DNA of 64,000 bases, from positions 372,001 through 436,000 of the forward strand of contig OY970070.1 in the NCBI GenBank assembly GCA_963705355.1, in the 5' to 3' direction. Shown in pieces: positions 51,271 through 60,195 of the stretch. Within the stretch, counting starts at the first letter, position 1. Each line of letters opens with the position of its first letter. The position numbers were made by a program, and so were the translations under genes. This stretch comes from COMBO-56-21 sp963705355 (GTDB taxonomy: Archaea; Thermoplasmatota; Thermoplasmata; UBA10834). The notes beneath the pieces are model-generated. The model saw only the letters and a program-made list of their open reading frames with translations. It was not told the origin of the DNA and did not search any database.

Positions 51271-51849
51271 TTAATCCTTGCTCCTGTTCTCGAGCGCCTC
51301 TTTTCCCAACTTCGCCCCGACGCTCAATGCGGACCTGTTCAGGTCGTGGGTCGGCTGGGGCAGCGTGTCCAGCAGCGCCTTTTCCAGCGCGACATATGAA
51401 ACGATGTCAGAAATCTCTCTGAAGGCCCCGAGCATGACCACATTGGTCACTATCCTCGTCCCGATGTTCTCAGCGGCTTTGGTCGCTGCCACGTAGAACA
51501 CGTCACCCTTGGGCCGGTCCAAGACCAGGTCCGGGTCGATCAAGATCCTCGTGTCGGGTTTCCTCTCGTGGATGTACTTCGAGTAGGCCTGTTGTGACAT
51601 GATCACCAGGAAGTCTGGTATCTCCACGAACGGGTAGAGCATCTCCCTGTCCGAGATCTTTACGTCGCACTTGGAGTGGCCTCCTCGAGCAGAAGGGCCG
51701 TAGGATTGCGTCTGGATCGCGGTTTTCCTCACGGGCTTTCCATCCTCGCCGATGTGCCGGTCGTATAGAGAGGCTGCCCGTCCCAGGGCGATGCCCATGA
51801 GAATCACCCCTTGGCCGCCGAACCCCGAGAACCTGATCTGCTCATCCAT
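51271..51849 (-). CDS. korC: 2-oxoacid:ferredoxin oxidoreductase, gamma subunit
   Basis: A 192-residue gamma subunit with the N-terminal FSGFGGQGVILMGIALGRAA (CoA-binding region) and YGPSARGGHSKCDVKISDREM. It forms the four-subunit enzyme with korD, korA and korB upstream; the eight-base overlap with korB supports coupled translation. The order D-A-B-C fits 2-oxoglutarate (Kor) type, though other 2-oxoacids are possible. Confidence 0.9.
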   Translation of the reverse strand: MDEQIRFSGFGGQGVILMGIALGRAASLYDRHIGEDGKPVRKTAIQTQSYGPSARGGHSKCDVKISDREMLYPFVEIPDFLVIMSQQAYSKYIHERKPDTRILIDPDLVLDRPKGDVFYVAATKAAENIGTRIVTNVVMLGAFREISDIVSYVALEKALLDTLPQPTHDLNRSALSVGAKLGKEALENRSKD

Positions 51850-52651
51850 GCTTTCCGACTCCTATCAGCTCTTCATAGCATTCTCGGTTTCTATCAACGA
51901 ATTCCCCGACGGTGATCTGGCCTGCGAGGTTAAGGTCCACATGGTCCACCGCTGCGAGCCTCGCCTTGTCCCGCCTGACGGAGCTCTCCTTGAACCATTC
52001 CAGCATCTGTGTCGGGTCCGCCATCCTATTCCTTCTGCCGAAGTTTGTCGGGCATTGTGAGACGACTTCAACGAACGCAAACCCTTTCTTCTGGAGCGCG
52101 GTCTTCATCGATTTGGTCAGTTCGTGAACGTGCCTCGTGGTCCACCGAGCCACGTAGTTGGCACCCGCGGCGACTGCTATCTCTGCGAGGTCGAACGGAT
52201 ACTCCTTGTTGCCGTACGGCGTGGTCGTTGACTGGAAATCGTGAGGCGTGGTGATCGACGCCTGACCGCCCGTCATGCCGTAGATGTTGTTGTTGATGCA
52301 GATCACGGTCATGTCCACATTGCGTCTGCATCCGTTGATGAAATGGTTGCCGCCGATCGCGCCCAGGTCGCCGTCGCCCGTGAACACGACGATTTTCAAC
52401 TCCGGTTTTGAAAGCCTCAGCCCGGTAGCGAACGCGATCGCCCTTCCGTGCGTGGTGTGGAGGGCGTCGGAGTTGATGTAGAGCGGGATCCTCGAGGAGC
52501 AGCCGATGCCTCCGACGAAAGCCGTTCGGTCCAGGGGGAGATTCAGCTGGCTGAACGCCCTGTAGAAGCAGTTCATCACCGCACCGTTGCCGCAGCCAGG
52601 ACAGAATACGTGGGGCCAGCGGTCCCTTCGGTAGAACTCGAATATCTCCAT
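51842..52651 (-). CDS. korB: 2-oxoacid:ferredoxin oxidoreductase, beta subunit (TPP-binding)
   Basis: A 269-residue TPP-binding subunit. CPGCGNGAVMN begins the conserved fold, VVFTGDGDLGAIGGNHFI and ICINNNIYGMTGGQ are the TPP and metal site, and TTPYGNKEYPFDLAEIA is typical. Cys residues and the TPP domain together catalyse oxidative decarboxylation with ferredoxin reduction. Its thiamine need links to thi4 in the window. Confidence 0.93.
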   Translation of the reverse strand: MEIFEFYRRDRWPHVFCPGCGNGAVMNCFYRAFSQLNLPLDRTAFVGGIGCSSRIPLYINSDALHTTHGRAIAFATGLRLSKPELKIVVFTGDGDLGAIGGNHFINGCRRNVDMTVICINNNIYGMTGGQASITTPHDFQSTTTPYGNKEYPFDLAEIAVAAGANYVARWTTRHVHELTKSMKTALQKKGFAFVEVVSQCPTNFGRRNRMADPTQMLEWFKESSVRRDKARLAAVDHVDLNLAGQITVGEFVDRNRECYEELIGVGKHG

Positions 52652-53781
52652 CAGATCGCCCCCATCGCTCGCAACTTATGCCTCACTTCACTCGGCGTCG
52701 GTGGCTCACCGCCGACCTTGGAAAGAAGTTCGATCTTCTTGCAGCCCGCTTCCAGCGCCACCCTCTTTATCGACCAGTAGAGCATGCCCAGATTCATCTC
52801 GCAGACAAGGATTTGATCGCATTTGCTGGCGACCTCGTGAATCGGCTCTTCCGGCAAAGGCCATATGCTCTTGAGCCTCAGAAGGCCGACCTTGTCATTC
52901 GAGGCCGCCACCTCTTCCGCGCCAAGGGCTGCTGAACCGTATGAGATGATCATGGTCTTCGAGCCCGGGCACATCAGCTCCCACTTGTTGATGTCCTTCC
53001 TGTTCCTGAGGACCTTCTCGGAAAGACGTCTGATCAACTGCTGATGTACCTCTGCGTCCTCCGGTTCTATCTGCGAATCGTCTGTGTGGGTCATTCCGGT
53101 TATCATTGTCTTGTGTCCCTTGCCAAAGACAGGGAAAGGATGCACGAGATTGTCTGGGACGTCGTAGGCCTCGTCTGACCTTCGAAGGCCTTTCTCCTTT
53201 CGATTCACTATCTTGATCTTGTCTGGTACTGTGAGTAAGCCTCTCATATGGCCTACTTCTGCGTCCGACAAAACGAACGCCGGCACCCTGTACTTCTCAG
53301 AGTAGTTGAACGCCTCGACTGTCAGGTCGAACATCTCCTGCACGGAAGCTGGTGCGAAGGCGATGACCTCGTAGTCGCCATGCGAGCCGTACTTCGTCTG
53401 CATCACATCGCCCTGAGAGGCTCGTGTGGGCTGGCCTGTTGATGGACCACCTCTCATGACATTCACGACGACAATCGGGGTCTCTGACATCGCCGCATAG
53501 CCGATCGCCTCCTGCATGAGGGAGAATCCTGGGCCGGAGGTGGCCGTCATGGACTTGGCGCCTCCCCATGACGCCCCGATGACTGCTGAAATGCACGCGA
53601 TCTCGTCCTCCATCTGAAGGAATATGCCGTCTGGGCCTTTCAGTCTGTGAGAGAGGCCTTCCGCGATCTCGGTCGAAGGTGTAATTGGATATCCTGCGAA
53701 GAACCTGACTCCGGCTGCTAACGCGCCCTCCACGCACGCCTCGTTTCCCTGCAAGAAGTATTCGCCAGGCGCGATGGTCAT
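52651..53781 (-). CDS. korA: 2-oxoacid:ferredoxin oxidoreductase, alpha subunit
   Basis: A 376-residue alpha subunit. LQGNEACVEGALAAGVRFFAGYPITPSTEIAE and RGGPSTGQPTRASQGDVM with GDYEVIAFAPASVQEM are the family motifs of the 2-oxoglutarate type. It forms the pyrimidine-binding half of the TPP site. It overlaps korB by one base and korD by four, so the D-A-B-C subunits are one unit. Confidence 0.93.
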   Translation of the reverse strand: MTIAPGEYFLQGNEACVEGALAAGVRFFAGYPITPSTEIAEGLSHRLKGPDGIFLQMEDEIACISAVIGASWGGAKSMTATSGPGFSLMQEAIGYAAMSETPIVVVNVMRGGPSTGQPTRASQGDVMQTKYGSHGDYEVIAFAPASVQEMFDLTVEAFNYSEKYRVPAFVLSDAEVGHMRGLLTVPDKIKIVNRKEKGLRRSDEAYDVPDNLVHPFPVFGKGHKTMITGMTHTDDSQIEPEDAEVHQQLIRRLSEKVLRNRKDINKWELMCPGSKTMIISYGSAALGAEEVAASNDKVGLLRLKSIWPLPEEPIHEVASKCDQILVCEMNLGMLYWSIKRVALEAGCKKIELLSKVGGEPPTPSEVRHKLRAMGAI

Positions 53782-54026
53782 TTCCTCTTCTCCTCCTCCG
53801 TCTCAGGATGCCACGAAATCGCCTGGTCTGGGCAGCTGAGGATGCAAAGCTCGCATATGAGCTTTCCATCCCTGTTGTGATTGTAGCATTTCTCGGGCGA
53901 GCTCATAACCGCGTCGAAATACCCCGTCTCTGAGATATCAGCCCCTCTCGAGTAGCATTTCTTTGGACAGATATAGATGCAGATGTTGCACCCCTTGCAG
54001 AGCTTGGGGTCGATGACGGGCTTCAT
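53778..54026 (-). CDS. korD: 2-oxoacid:ferredoxin oxidoreductase, delta subunit (ferredoxin)
   Basis: An 82-residue 2x4Fe-4S ferredoxin subunit. The clusters are bound by CKGCNICIYICP and by CELCILSCPDQ with a nearby Cys. First in korDABC-acdB. A weak TATA-like AAATAT lies about 30 bases upstream of the ATG. Confidence 0.92.
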   Translation of the reverse strand: MKPVIDPKLCKGCNICIYICPKKCYSRGADISETGYFDAVMSSPEKCYNHNRDGKLICELCILSCPDQAISWHPETEEEKRK

Positions 54027-54178
54027 GAAATATCTTCGAAAGCCATCGGTCGTACGATATTTGAATGTATTCGAGGTAAAAAAAACCGCTCGTTAGCGCC
54101 TGGCCCGTCTCCTCCTCAAGTTGCCAAACACACAGCGGCCTTTAAGAAAAGCGGTCATTTAGATGTTCCGAGAATCGC

Positions 54179-55147
54179 GTGACAACCCAACGTCCGGACG
54201 AAAGGATTAATACGAACCTAATGCTAACCGCGTTTGAGACATTGGACGCCCTTCAGAAGCAGATTCTGGAACTCAAGAATGAGAAAAAGGCGATCATTCT
54301 CGGCCACAACTACCAGAGGAAAGAGGTTCAGGAGGTCTCTGATTTCCTGGGGGATTCCTACGGGCTTTCGGTTCAGGCCTCGAAAACGGATGCGAAGATC
54401 ATCGTATTCTGTGGCGTGGACTTCATGGCTGAATCCGCGAAGATCCTGAACCCGGAGAAGACCGTGCTCCACCCGAACCTCAACGCCAAGTGCCCTATGG
54501 CCGCGATGGTAGATGTGAAATCACTCAAGGAGTTGAAGGCGGAGCATCCAGGTGCGCCCGTGGTATCTTACGTCAATACTTCTGCAGACGTCAAAGCTGA
54601 GTCGGACATCTGCTGCACTTCTGCGAACGCTGTCAAGATCGTTCAATCGCTTTCTGAAAAGAAGGTCATCTTCGTCCCCGATACGAACCTCGGCCTGTAC
54701 GTCCAGAGGTTTGTCAAGGACAAGGAGTTAATCCTCTGGCCTGGCTACTGCCCAACCCACATGAACATCGAGCTCGAGGACCTGAAGGAGCTCAAGAGGA
54801 AGCACCCGGAGGCCGAGATACTAGTGCATCCTGAGTGCACGCCGGACGTGGTGGACTTTGCGGACTTCGCCTTTTCCACAGAGGGAATCATCAAGCACGT
54901 GGTATCTTCGCCAAAGAGGGAGTTCATCATTGGCACCGAGGGGAACATGCTCCACAGGCTCAGGAAGGAGGCACCGGGAAAGATCTTCTACGAGGTGCCG
55001 AACGCGACCTGTCCGAACATGAGGGAGATCTCCCTGGAGGATGTCCGGGATTCTCTCGCCAAGATGCAGTACAGAATAGAGCTTCCAGCAGACATTATCA
55101 GAAGAGCGAAGATTCCGCTCGAACGAATGATTGCTGCGGGTCGCTAG
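54179..55147 (+). CDS. nadA: Quinolinate synthase A
   Basis: A 322-residue 4Fe-4S enzyme that condenses iminoaspartate and dihydroxyacetone phosphate to quinolinate for NAD. HNYQRKEVQEVSDFLGDS, FCGVDFMAESAKILNP, HPECTPDVVDFADF and NATCPNM carry three Cys ligands and the substrate motif. The start GTG fits TATA TTTAAGAAAA at 54141-54150, but an ATG 14 codons later is possible. The product NAD is a Thi4 substrate. No nadB or nadC is nearby. Confidence 0.95.
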   Translation: MTTQRPDERINTNLMLTAFETLDALQKQILELKNEKKAIILGHNYQRKEVQEVSDFLGDSYGLSVQASKTDAKIIVFCGVDFMAESAKILNPEKTVLHPNLNAKCPMAAMVDVKSLKELKAEHPGAPVVSYVNTSADVKAESDICCTSANAVKIVQSLSEKKVIFVPDTNLGLYVQRFVKDKELILWPGYCPTHMNIELEDLKELKRKHPEAEILVHPECTPDVVDFADFAFSTEGIIKHVVSSPKREFIIGTEGNMLHRLRKEAPGKIFYEVPNATCPNMREISLEDVRDSLAKMQYRIELPADIIRRAKIPLERMIAAGR

Positions 55148-55161
55148 ACTCCATTCCTCTT

Positions 55162-55806
55162 CTACGTCGAGGTGATCAGTTCGTTTGCTGGGCCAAACAC
55201 GAAGTAGATTCCGAAAGCGATCATAAGGACTCCGCATGCGCCGAAGACTATCTCGTGGACTAGAGGGGTCCAAAGATGTTTTGTCTTGAAAACTGCGAAG
55301 GAGGTGAAGCTGTACCAGGCTAGATCGCAGCTCCAGTGAACGACTGCGAAGGCAACGACAACGATTGAGCCGAACTCCTGGGCATTTGATATGAGGAGCG
55401 CACCGACAGTGGCCCACCAGAGAAAGAAGTACGGGTTGGCGGAGGTCGTCAAAACGCCCGTCGTTATCGAGTTATACGGAATGTATTCCTTTTCCCCTTC
55501 AGCTATCTTCTTTCGGGACCTCACCATCATGAGACCAAGGAAGACGAGAAGGAATCCTCCGATCAATCCAATACCCAGCTTCACAGCGGAGTTCTGGAAG
55601 ACATAGCCGAGACTCAGGATGATCAAGGCCATCAGGGGAAACTCGACCAACCCGTGTCCTAGCGCGATTTTGATGCCAGCCCCTTGGTCTTTGTATCCCT
55701 TGGCCACCGCCGCAGCGAACACCGGTCCTGGTGTCATCACTCCTGACAGCGAGATGACCACCGCGATTCCGAAGAATATCCAGATGTTCTGAGTGAGCTC
55801 TTCCAC
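55162..55806 (-). CDS. LysE-family amino acid exporter
   Basis: A 214-residue membrane protein with six hydrophobic segments, of the LysE/RhtB family. GVMTPGPVFAAAVAKGYKDQ begins the first repeat, and TTSANPYFFLWWATVGALL is the typical central motif. It exports amino acids or other small molecules. The GTG start lies 26 bases after a TATATAG element (55832-55838), so it is leaderless. Confidence 0.88.
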   Translation of the reverse strand: MEELTQNIWIFFGIAVVISLSGVMTPGPVFAAAVAKGYKDQGAGIKIALGHGLVEFPLMALIILSLGYVFQNSAVKLGIGLIGGFLLVFLGLMMVRSRKKIAEGEKEYIPYNSITTGVLTTSANPYFFLWWATVGALLISNAQEFGSIVVVAFAVVHWSCDLAWYSFTSFAVFKTKHLWTPLVHEIVFGACGVLMIAFGIYFVFGPANELITST

Positions 55807-55828
55807 TCTCGGTAAACGGGGAATTCGG

Positions 55829-55836
55829 CTATATAA
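55829..55836 (-). promoter_or_regulatory. TATA box of the LysE exporter gene
   Basis: TTATATAG-type element on the minus strand, centred about 27 bases before the GTG start. Confidence 0.5.
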
Positions 55837-56104
55837 CTCGTCTCTCAGGAACTACTGACAGGGCTCCTCTGAAATATGGGAATGACGATGGGGATGGCAA
55901 GTGATGACAAGAGGGTCAGCTGAGGTCCGCAAGGACCCGTGATGAGGCCTATGAGTGCTGAATAGCATCAGTCAAGGGCAGGCGGAATCTGTATCATGTT
56001 CTCTTGCCCGCCACTCTTCCCAGAAGATGCGCACCACAGAGCAACCAGAATAGTTCGCAGGAAGCCCGAGAAAACCGCACTTGAATTCGAAGAGGACTGG
56101 ACCA

Positions 56105-56497
56105 ATGACTTCAAGGCCCATGGGAATTGTTCTTCTGGCAATCATCCAGCTCTTAACTGGCCTGTGGGATCTCCTGCTCTCACTGGTCCTGCTCGACGTG
56201 GCAAAGGGCAATGCTACTGAAGGTCTGGTAAACATCCTAGGAATTGCCTAGCTGATTCTCGGCCTGTCTTCTCTGTGGCTGGCGCGAGGATACGCGAAGG
56301 GATATGAGTGGGCACGGAGCCGGGGTCGGTTCCTGGCTTCATTGGCTCTTTTGTTCGCGGTTCTTGGCGGCATCCTTCTCCCTCCGAAGCTTGCACCCGA
56401 TTCACCTTTGTGGACAATAGTGTTCAACCTGAGCATCCTGCTGTATCTGGGCAGACCGAGGGTGCGGGCTTACTTCGCCTCGCGCTCCAGAAGATGA
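56105..56497 (+). pseudogene. Four-helix membrane protein gene with an in-frame amber codon
   Basis: From the ATG at 56105 the frame reads RPMGIVLLAIIQLLTGLWDL and on to NILGIA, meets TAG at 56249-56251 (codon 49), and continues in the same frame to TGA at 56495 with LILGLSSLWLARGYAKGYEW and two further helices. Without the TAG it would be 130 residues, a small membrane protein of unknown family. The typical residue there is aromatic, so TGG to TAG is the simplest explanation. No PylRS or pylT is seen in the window, so readthrough as pyrrolysine is unlikely but not excluded. Confidence 0.6.
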
Positions 56498-56632
56498 ACC
56501 GGCTTTGGACCGCGCCCAGCCTGTCAGACATGATTCTCATGTGCGATTGCCAGACCTGCGTCCCAATGGCGTGCCCAAGCAGAAAGGAAGAGCAGATTAC
56601 TCCTCTCTCTTTTTCCTTCTTTGCTGAAGCTC

Positions 56633-57148
56633 TTAGCTGTAGATCGTCACGATGTAATCGATGAACTTGCTCAGAGGCATGCCGTCTCGCCACCTCATGA
56701 TGAGGTTGCCCTCCTTGGACGGGGCGATCTTCGGTAGCCTGCTGTAGACCACCTTCAGACGGCCGTTGATCGGGCCCACATCCAAAGTGAATATCCTCCA
56801 AGCGTCCCCTCTCTGGCGCTTGTATCTGAATGCGTAGATCGGCATCAGGCCAACGCGCTTGCAGTCATCCATCATCTCCTGCGCCTGGATGGCGAGTTTC
56901 TCATTCCTACTGAACCTGAGGACCTCGCTGACGGAGCTCTTCACCTCTATCGGAAGTGATATGTCCGAGCGGATGGCCACCAGGTCTACGCCCAGGGAAC
57001 CTGCTCCTCGGATGACCATGAAGGGCCTCTCGCGGATTCTGTAGTACGCCTCCCGCTCATGCTCTCCGCAGGTCTTGGTGACCCTGCCCAGCATGTCCTC
57101 GTCTCCAAGTAGAATCCCTTTGAGCTCGCGCTCAAAAATGCGTCCCAT
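56633..57148 (-). CDS. Holliday junction resolvase Hjc-like nuclease
   Basis: A 171-residue protein of the Hjc/DUF type. The catalytic motif is ERELKGIL at the N-terminus, then GAGSLGVDLVAIR (Asp), and IEVKSSVSEVLRF (E-x-K), the endonuclease-fold core. It is longer than typical Hjc (about 130), with an insert near residue 15-40 and a C-terminal extension. It would cleave four-way junctions during recombination. Standing alone, it is not in a DNA repair operon. Confidence 0.8.
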   Translation of the reverse strand: MGRIFERELKGILLGDEDMLGRVTKTCGEHEREAYYRIRERPFMVIRGAGSLGVDLVAIRSDISLPIEVKSSVSEVLRFSRNEKLAIQAQEMMDDCKRVGLMPIYAFRYKRQRGDAWRIFTLDVGPINGRLKVVYSRLPKIAPSKEGNLIMRWRDGMPLSKFIDYIVTIYS

Positions 57149-57182
57149 CGCCTTCGGCTACTGAATGCGCATTCCAGTTAAA

Positions 57183-57689
57183 TCACTTTTCGCTGCAATC
57201 AGCGATGGCGAACATGAGCAGCTCGTCCTTCGATGTAGTCTCTGGGATGTCTGTGAAGAACTTCGCTTGGACGCTGCCTTTGCCGGATGCGAAAACGCAC
57301 TCTGTGTCGTCCGTGAAGCCGGCGTAAACGAGGTGAAGCCTTTTGACAGAGACATCGGAGTAATGCCAGATCACATCATATATGCCAGCCAGTTCCAGAC
57401 TTCTCAACCCCACGCCACATTCTTCCCTGGCGATTCTCTTCGCAGCCTTTCCGGGCTCTTCGCGTGCGCCGATCCGTCCCGATGGGAGTTCCCATCCCTT
57501 TCCCTTTGTCTTGGTCAGCACGATTCCGTTTTCTCCAACGATGACGAGAACCAACTGGCCCTTGCACGGAACGTAGTTCAGGTCCGCCTTCTTCCATTTC
57601 ACATCGAATTCGAACCTACGCACCTCGAAATGAGGCGTCGTCATGGCCAGTGCGTCAATCTCGTCCGCGGTCGGCAGCTCGATGAGCAT
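57183..57689 (-). CDS. Nudix hydrolase
   Basis: A 168-residue protein with Nudix box residues GARE, then AREECGVGL in GRIGAREEPGKAAKRIARE. The usual REUxEE is RIAREE, so one acidic residue is replaced by Ile, but the two key Glu remain. Substrate is not evident. The gene is 18 bases downstream of aspS on the same strand and may be cotranscribed. Confidence 0.8.
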   Translation of the reverse strand: MLIELPTADEIDALAMTTPHFEVRRFEFDVKWKKADLNYVPCKGQLVLVIVGENGIVLTKTKGKGWELPSGRIGAREEPGKAAKRIAREECGVGLRSLELAGIYDVIWHYSDVSVKRLHLVYAGFTDDTECVFASGKGSVQAKFFTDIPETTSKDELLMFAIADCSEK

Positions 57690-57706
57690 CCTCTTTGGCG
57701 GCTTCC

Positions 57707-59035
57707 TCAGGGGACCAGTCTCGACCTGTCTCTCGGGTATAGGACAGCCTCCCTGATGTTTGGCAGGTCCAGCATCTTCTGGACGTATCTCTCGACGCCG
57801 AACCCGAATCCTCCATGCGGCGGCATGCCGAACCTGAACGCCTTGAGATAGAAGTCGAATGATACGAGGTTGAGGTTGTTCTCCCTCATCTGTTCCACGA
57901 GCACGTCATACCGGTGTTCCCGTTGTCCTCCCGACATGATTTCCTGTCCTCGGTAGTCTAGATCGAAGTACCCTGTTGTATCGGGGTCCTCGTCGAACCG
58001 CTTGGCGTAAAAAGTGCCTCTCTTAAGAGATGTCGGAAACTCAGTGATGAAATAAAGTTCGCAATTCTTCTCCCGCTTCATCGCCTCTCCGAGGGCCTTC
58101 TCCCCCTCTGTCCCAAGATCCTCGCCGTGCTCGATCTTCAGGCCGGCGGCCCTGACTATCTCAACGGCCTCCTTGTACTTCACGCGCGGAAAGGGAACTG
58201 TCGGCCTCTCGATCTTGACGCCCAGCTTCTGAAGTTCGGGAATCGCGTGCTCGCGCACGTGCTCCAGGCTGCTGACGACGATTCCCTCGGCCACAGCCAT
58301 CACGTCCTCGGAGGACTGGATGAACGCCATCTCCACATCTAGCGAGATGAACTCTGCGATGTGTCTGATCGTATCGGATGCCTCCGCCCTGTAGGCATGG
58401 GCGATCTCGAATACCCGGTCCAGACCCGTCGCCATCAGATTCTGCTTGTACAGTTGAGGGCTCTGGGCGAGGTACGCGCTGCTGTCGAAGTATTTGATCG
58501 GGAATAGCGTCGACCCGCCCTCGGCGCCCGCCGCGACAATCTTGGGTGTGCTGACTTCGACGAAGCCTTCGGAAGTCAGGAACCTGCGGATGCCTTCGAT
58601 CGCCTTCGCCTCGATCTGGAATATCGCCCTGACCTCCTCTTTTCTAAGGTCCAGGAAGCGGTTGTTCAGGCGGGTGTCCAAGTCGGCGCCCACCTTGTCT
58701 ATGACGCCGAGTGGCAGCGGCGTCTCCGCCTTGTTCAGAAGGACAATCTCGTCCGGAAGGATCTCAAAGCCAGCCCTGGCCTCCTTGCTCTCTTTGACAG
58801 TGCCAGTCACCAGGACAACTGATTCCCTGGATATCGAAGCGACCAACTCGAAGAGGTCCTTGTTCCTCTTCTTCAGAGTTGTGACTTGGATGACCCCGTC
58901 TCTGTCTCGCAGCTGCAGGAACGAGATACCACCAAGGTTCCTTAGGTCCTGAACCCACCCGCCCACAGTGACCTGCTGGCCGAACAAGGCCGGCGTGATT
59001 TCCTTCGAATAAGTGATGTGCTGCCATTGTGGCAA
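57707..59035 (-). CDS. aspS: Aspartyl-tRNA synthetase (archaeal type)
   Basis: A 442-residue class IIb synthetase. The N-terminal OB fold (VTVGGWVQDLRNLGGISFLQLRDRDG) binds the anticodon, followed by motif 2 (FEIAHAYRAE) and motif 3 (GFGVERYVQKML). The archaeal type lacks the bacterial GAD insert. Whether it is discriminating cannot be read here. It starts about 215 bases from the next gene. Confidence 0.96.
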   Translation of the reverse strand: MPQWQHITYSKEITPALFGQQVTVGGWVQDLRNLGGISFLQLRDRDGVIQVTTLKKRNKDLFELVASISRESVVLVTGTVKESKEARAGFEILPDEIVLLNKAETPLPLGVIDKVGADLDTRLNNRFLDLRKEEVRAIFQIEAKAIEGIRRFLTSEGFVEVSTPKIVAAGAEGGSTLFPIKYFDSSAYLAQSPQLYKQNLMATGLDRVFEIAHAYRAEASDTIRHIAEFISLDVEMAFIQSSEDVMAVAEGIVVSSLEHVREHAIPELQKLGVKIERPTVPFPRVKYKEAVEIVRAAGLKIEHGEDLGTEGEKALGEAMKREKNCELYFITEFPTSLKRGTFYAKRFDEDPDTTGYFDLDYRGQEIMSGGQREHRYDVLVEQMRENNLNLVSFDFYLKAFRFGMPPHGGFGFGVERYVQKMLDLPNIREAVLYPRDRSRLVP

Positions 59036-59252
59036 GAAACTACACCTGTTCTGCGTAACCTAGTGGAAGGTAATAACTGTTTCTCGGACTAGGAACGCGG
59101 CGTTCAGGTTCCTGCGAAAGGTAATCTCCGCGCAAGGCCAATATCACGCTGCCGGACGATGGCGCGCCCGTGGATTTGATGATGCTCGTTCATGTCCTTC
59201 TCATGTAGGTATGCGACGAACCGGGTTCATCCCAGTGCGTCACGACAGAAAC

Positions 59253-60164
59253 TCATCGGGTCTTTCCATTCTTGTTTGCGATGGCAATTCCGGCCACGAT
59301 CACAACGCCGCAGAACGCAGTCCATGTCGCGACCCCTTCGCCTCTGATTGCCCACGCGAACACCGACGCGAAGACAGGCATCAGATAGATGAAGAAGGCC
59401 ATGCGGGAGACCTCCTCGTGCTCGAGAGAACCTAGGTACAAGACCGATGAGACTCCGGCGCAGAGGAACCCGAGCACCGCCATGTTCAGAATGGAGTGCT
59501 GGTTGAGGTCCATCAGCAAGCCGTGCTCGAATGGAACAGCCAGTCCGAGAAGCGTCGTTCCGATCAGCAGCGACAGGCCTATCATGAGGACGGGAGGATT
59601 CCTAGCAAGCATGTTCTTCGCAGAAACCCAGGCAAGGCCGTATGAGGTCGCGGAAATCAATATCAGCACATTGCTCACGAAGTCCTCATTCTCGAGAGAT
59701 ATGCCCTCGCTTGCCACTAGAAGGACAGTGCCGGCCATGGCGACGACTGTTCCCATCGCCTTCTTTCTGGTCAGCCCCTCCTTCAGGAGAAGAGTGGCGA
59801 AGATCAGTGTCATGACAGGCCCGGACGACTGGATCACAGATGCTATCGACGATGTGCCATGCTGAAGCCCCAAGTTCTGAGCGACGTTCGGTATCGCGAC
59901 GTACAGCAGCCCGAGTGCGAGCAGCGGCTTCCATTCGCTCCTAATCGCTTGGGCTATCCTCTGCCGTGAATACCTGATAACTATGACCCCCAATATCAGA
60001 GCAGAGGCAAGGAGAAACCTCACGAAACCCAGCAGGATAGGCGAGAAATCCACAAGCCCTTCCTGGATGAGCGGGAAGGCCAGTCCCCATAATGCGACCG
60101 CTGTGAGGGCCGACGCTGCCGTCATCCACGCGCTCTTCGCTGTGGGCATCTGTCTCTGGGCCAT
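59253..60164 (-). CDS. EamA/DMT-family transporter
   Basis: A 303-residue membrane protein with ten helices in two EamA halves (first SALTAVALWGLAFPLIQEGL, second near HSILNMAVLGFLCAGVSSVL). Substrate unknown. It is the second DMT member in the window; the two are not close copies. Basic termini match a cytoplasmic N- and C-terminus. Confidence 0.85.
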   Translation of the reverse strand: MAQRQMPTAKSAWMTAASALTAVALWGLAFPLIQEGLVDFSPILLGFVRFLLASALILGVIVIRYSRQRIAQAIRSEWKPLLALGLLYVAIPNVAQNLGLQHGTSSIASVIQSSGPVMTLIFATLLLKEGLTRKKAMGTVVAMAGTVLLVASEGISLENEDFVSNVLILISATSYGLAWVSAKNMLARNPPVLMIGLSLLIGTTLLGLAVPFEHGLLMDLNQHSILNMAVLGFLCAGVSSVLYLGSLEHEEVSRMAFFIYLMPVFASVFAWAIRGEGVATWTAFCGVVIVAGIAIANKNGKTR

Positions 60165-60195
60165 GGCGAGCTAGGATTTGAGACTTCTGAAAAGG

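Noticed and set aside
56249..56251. Pyrrolysine coded by TAG
   Set aside because: No pyl gene in the window, and the codon falls in a membrane segment, so a simple nonsense mutation is more likely; kept only as an alternative.
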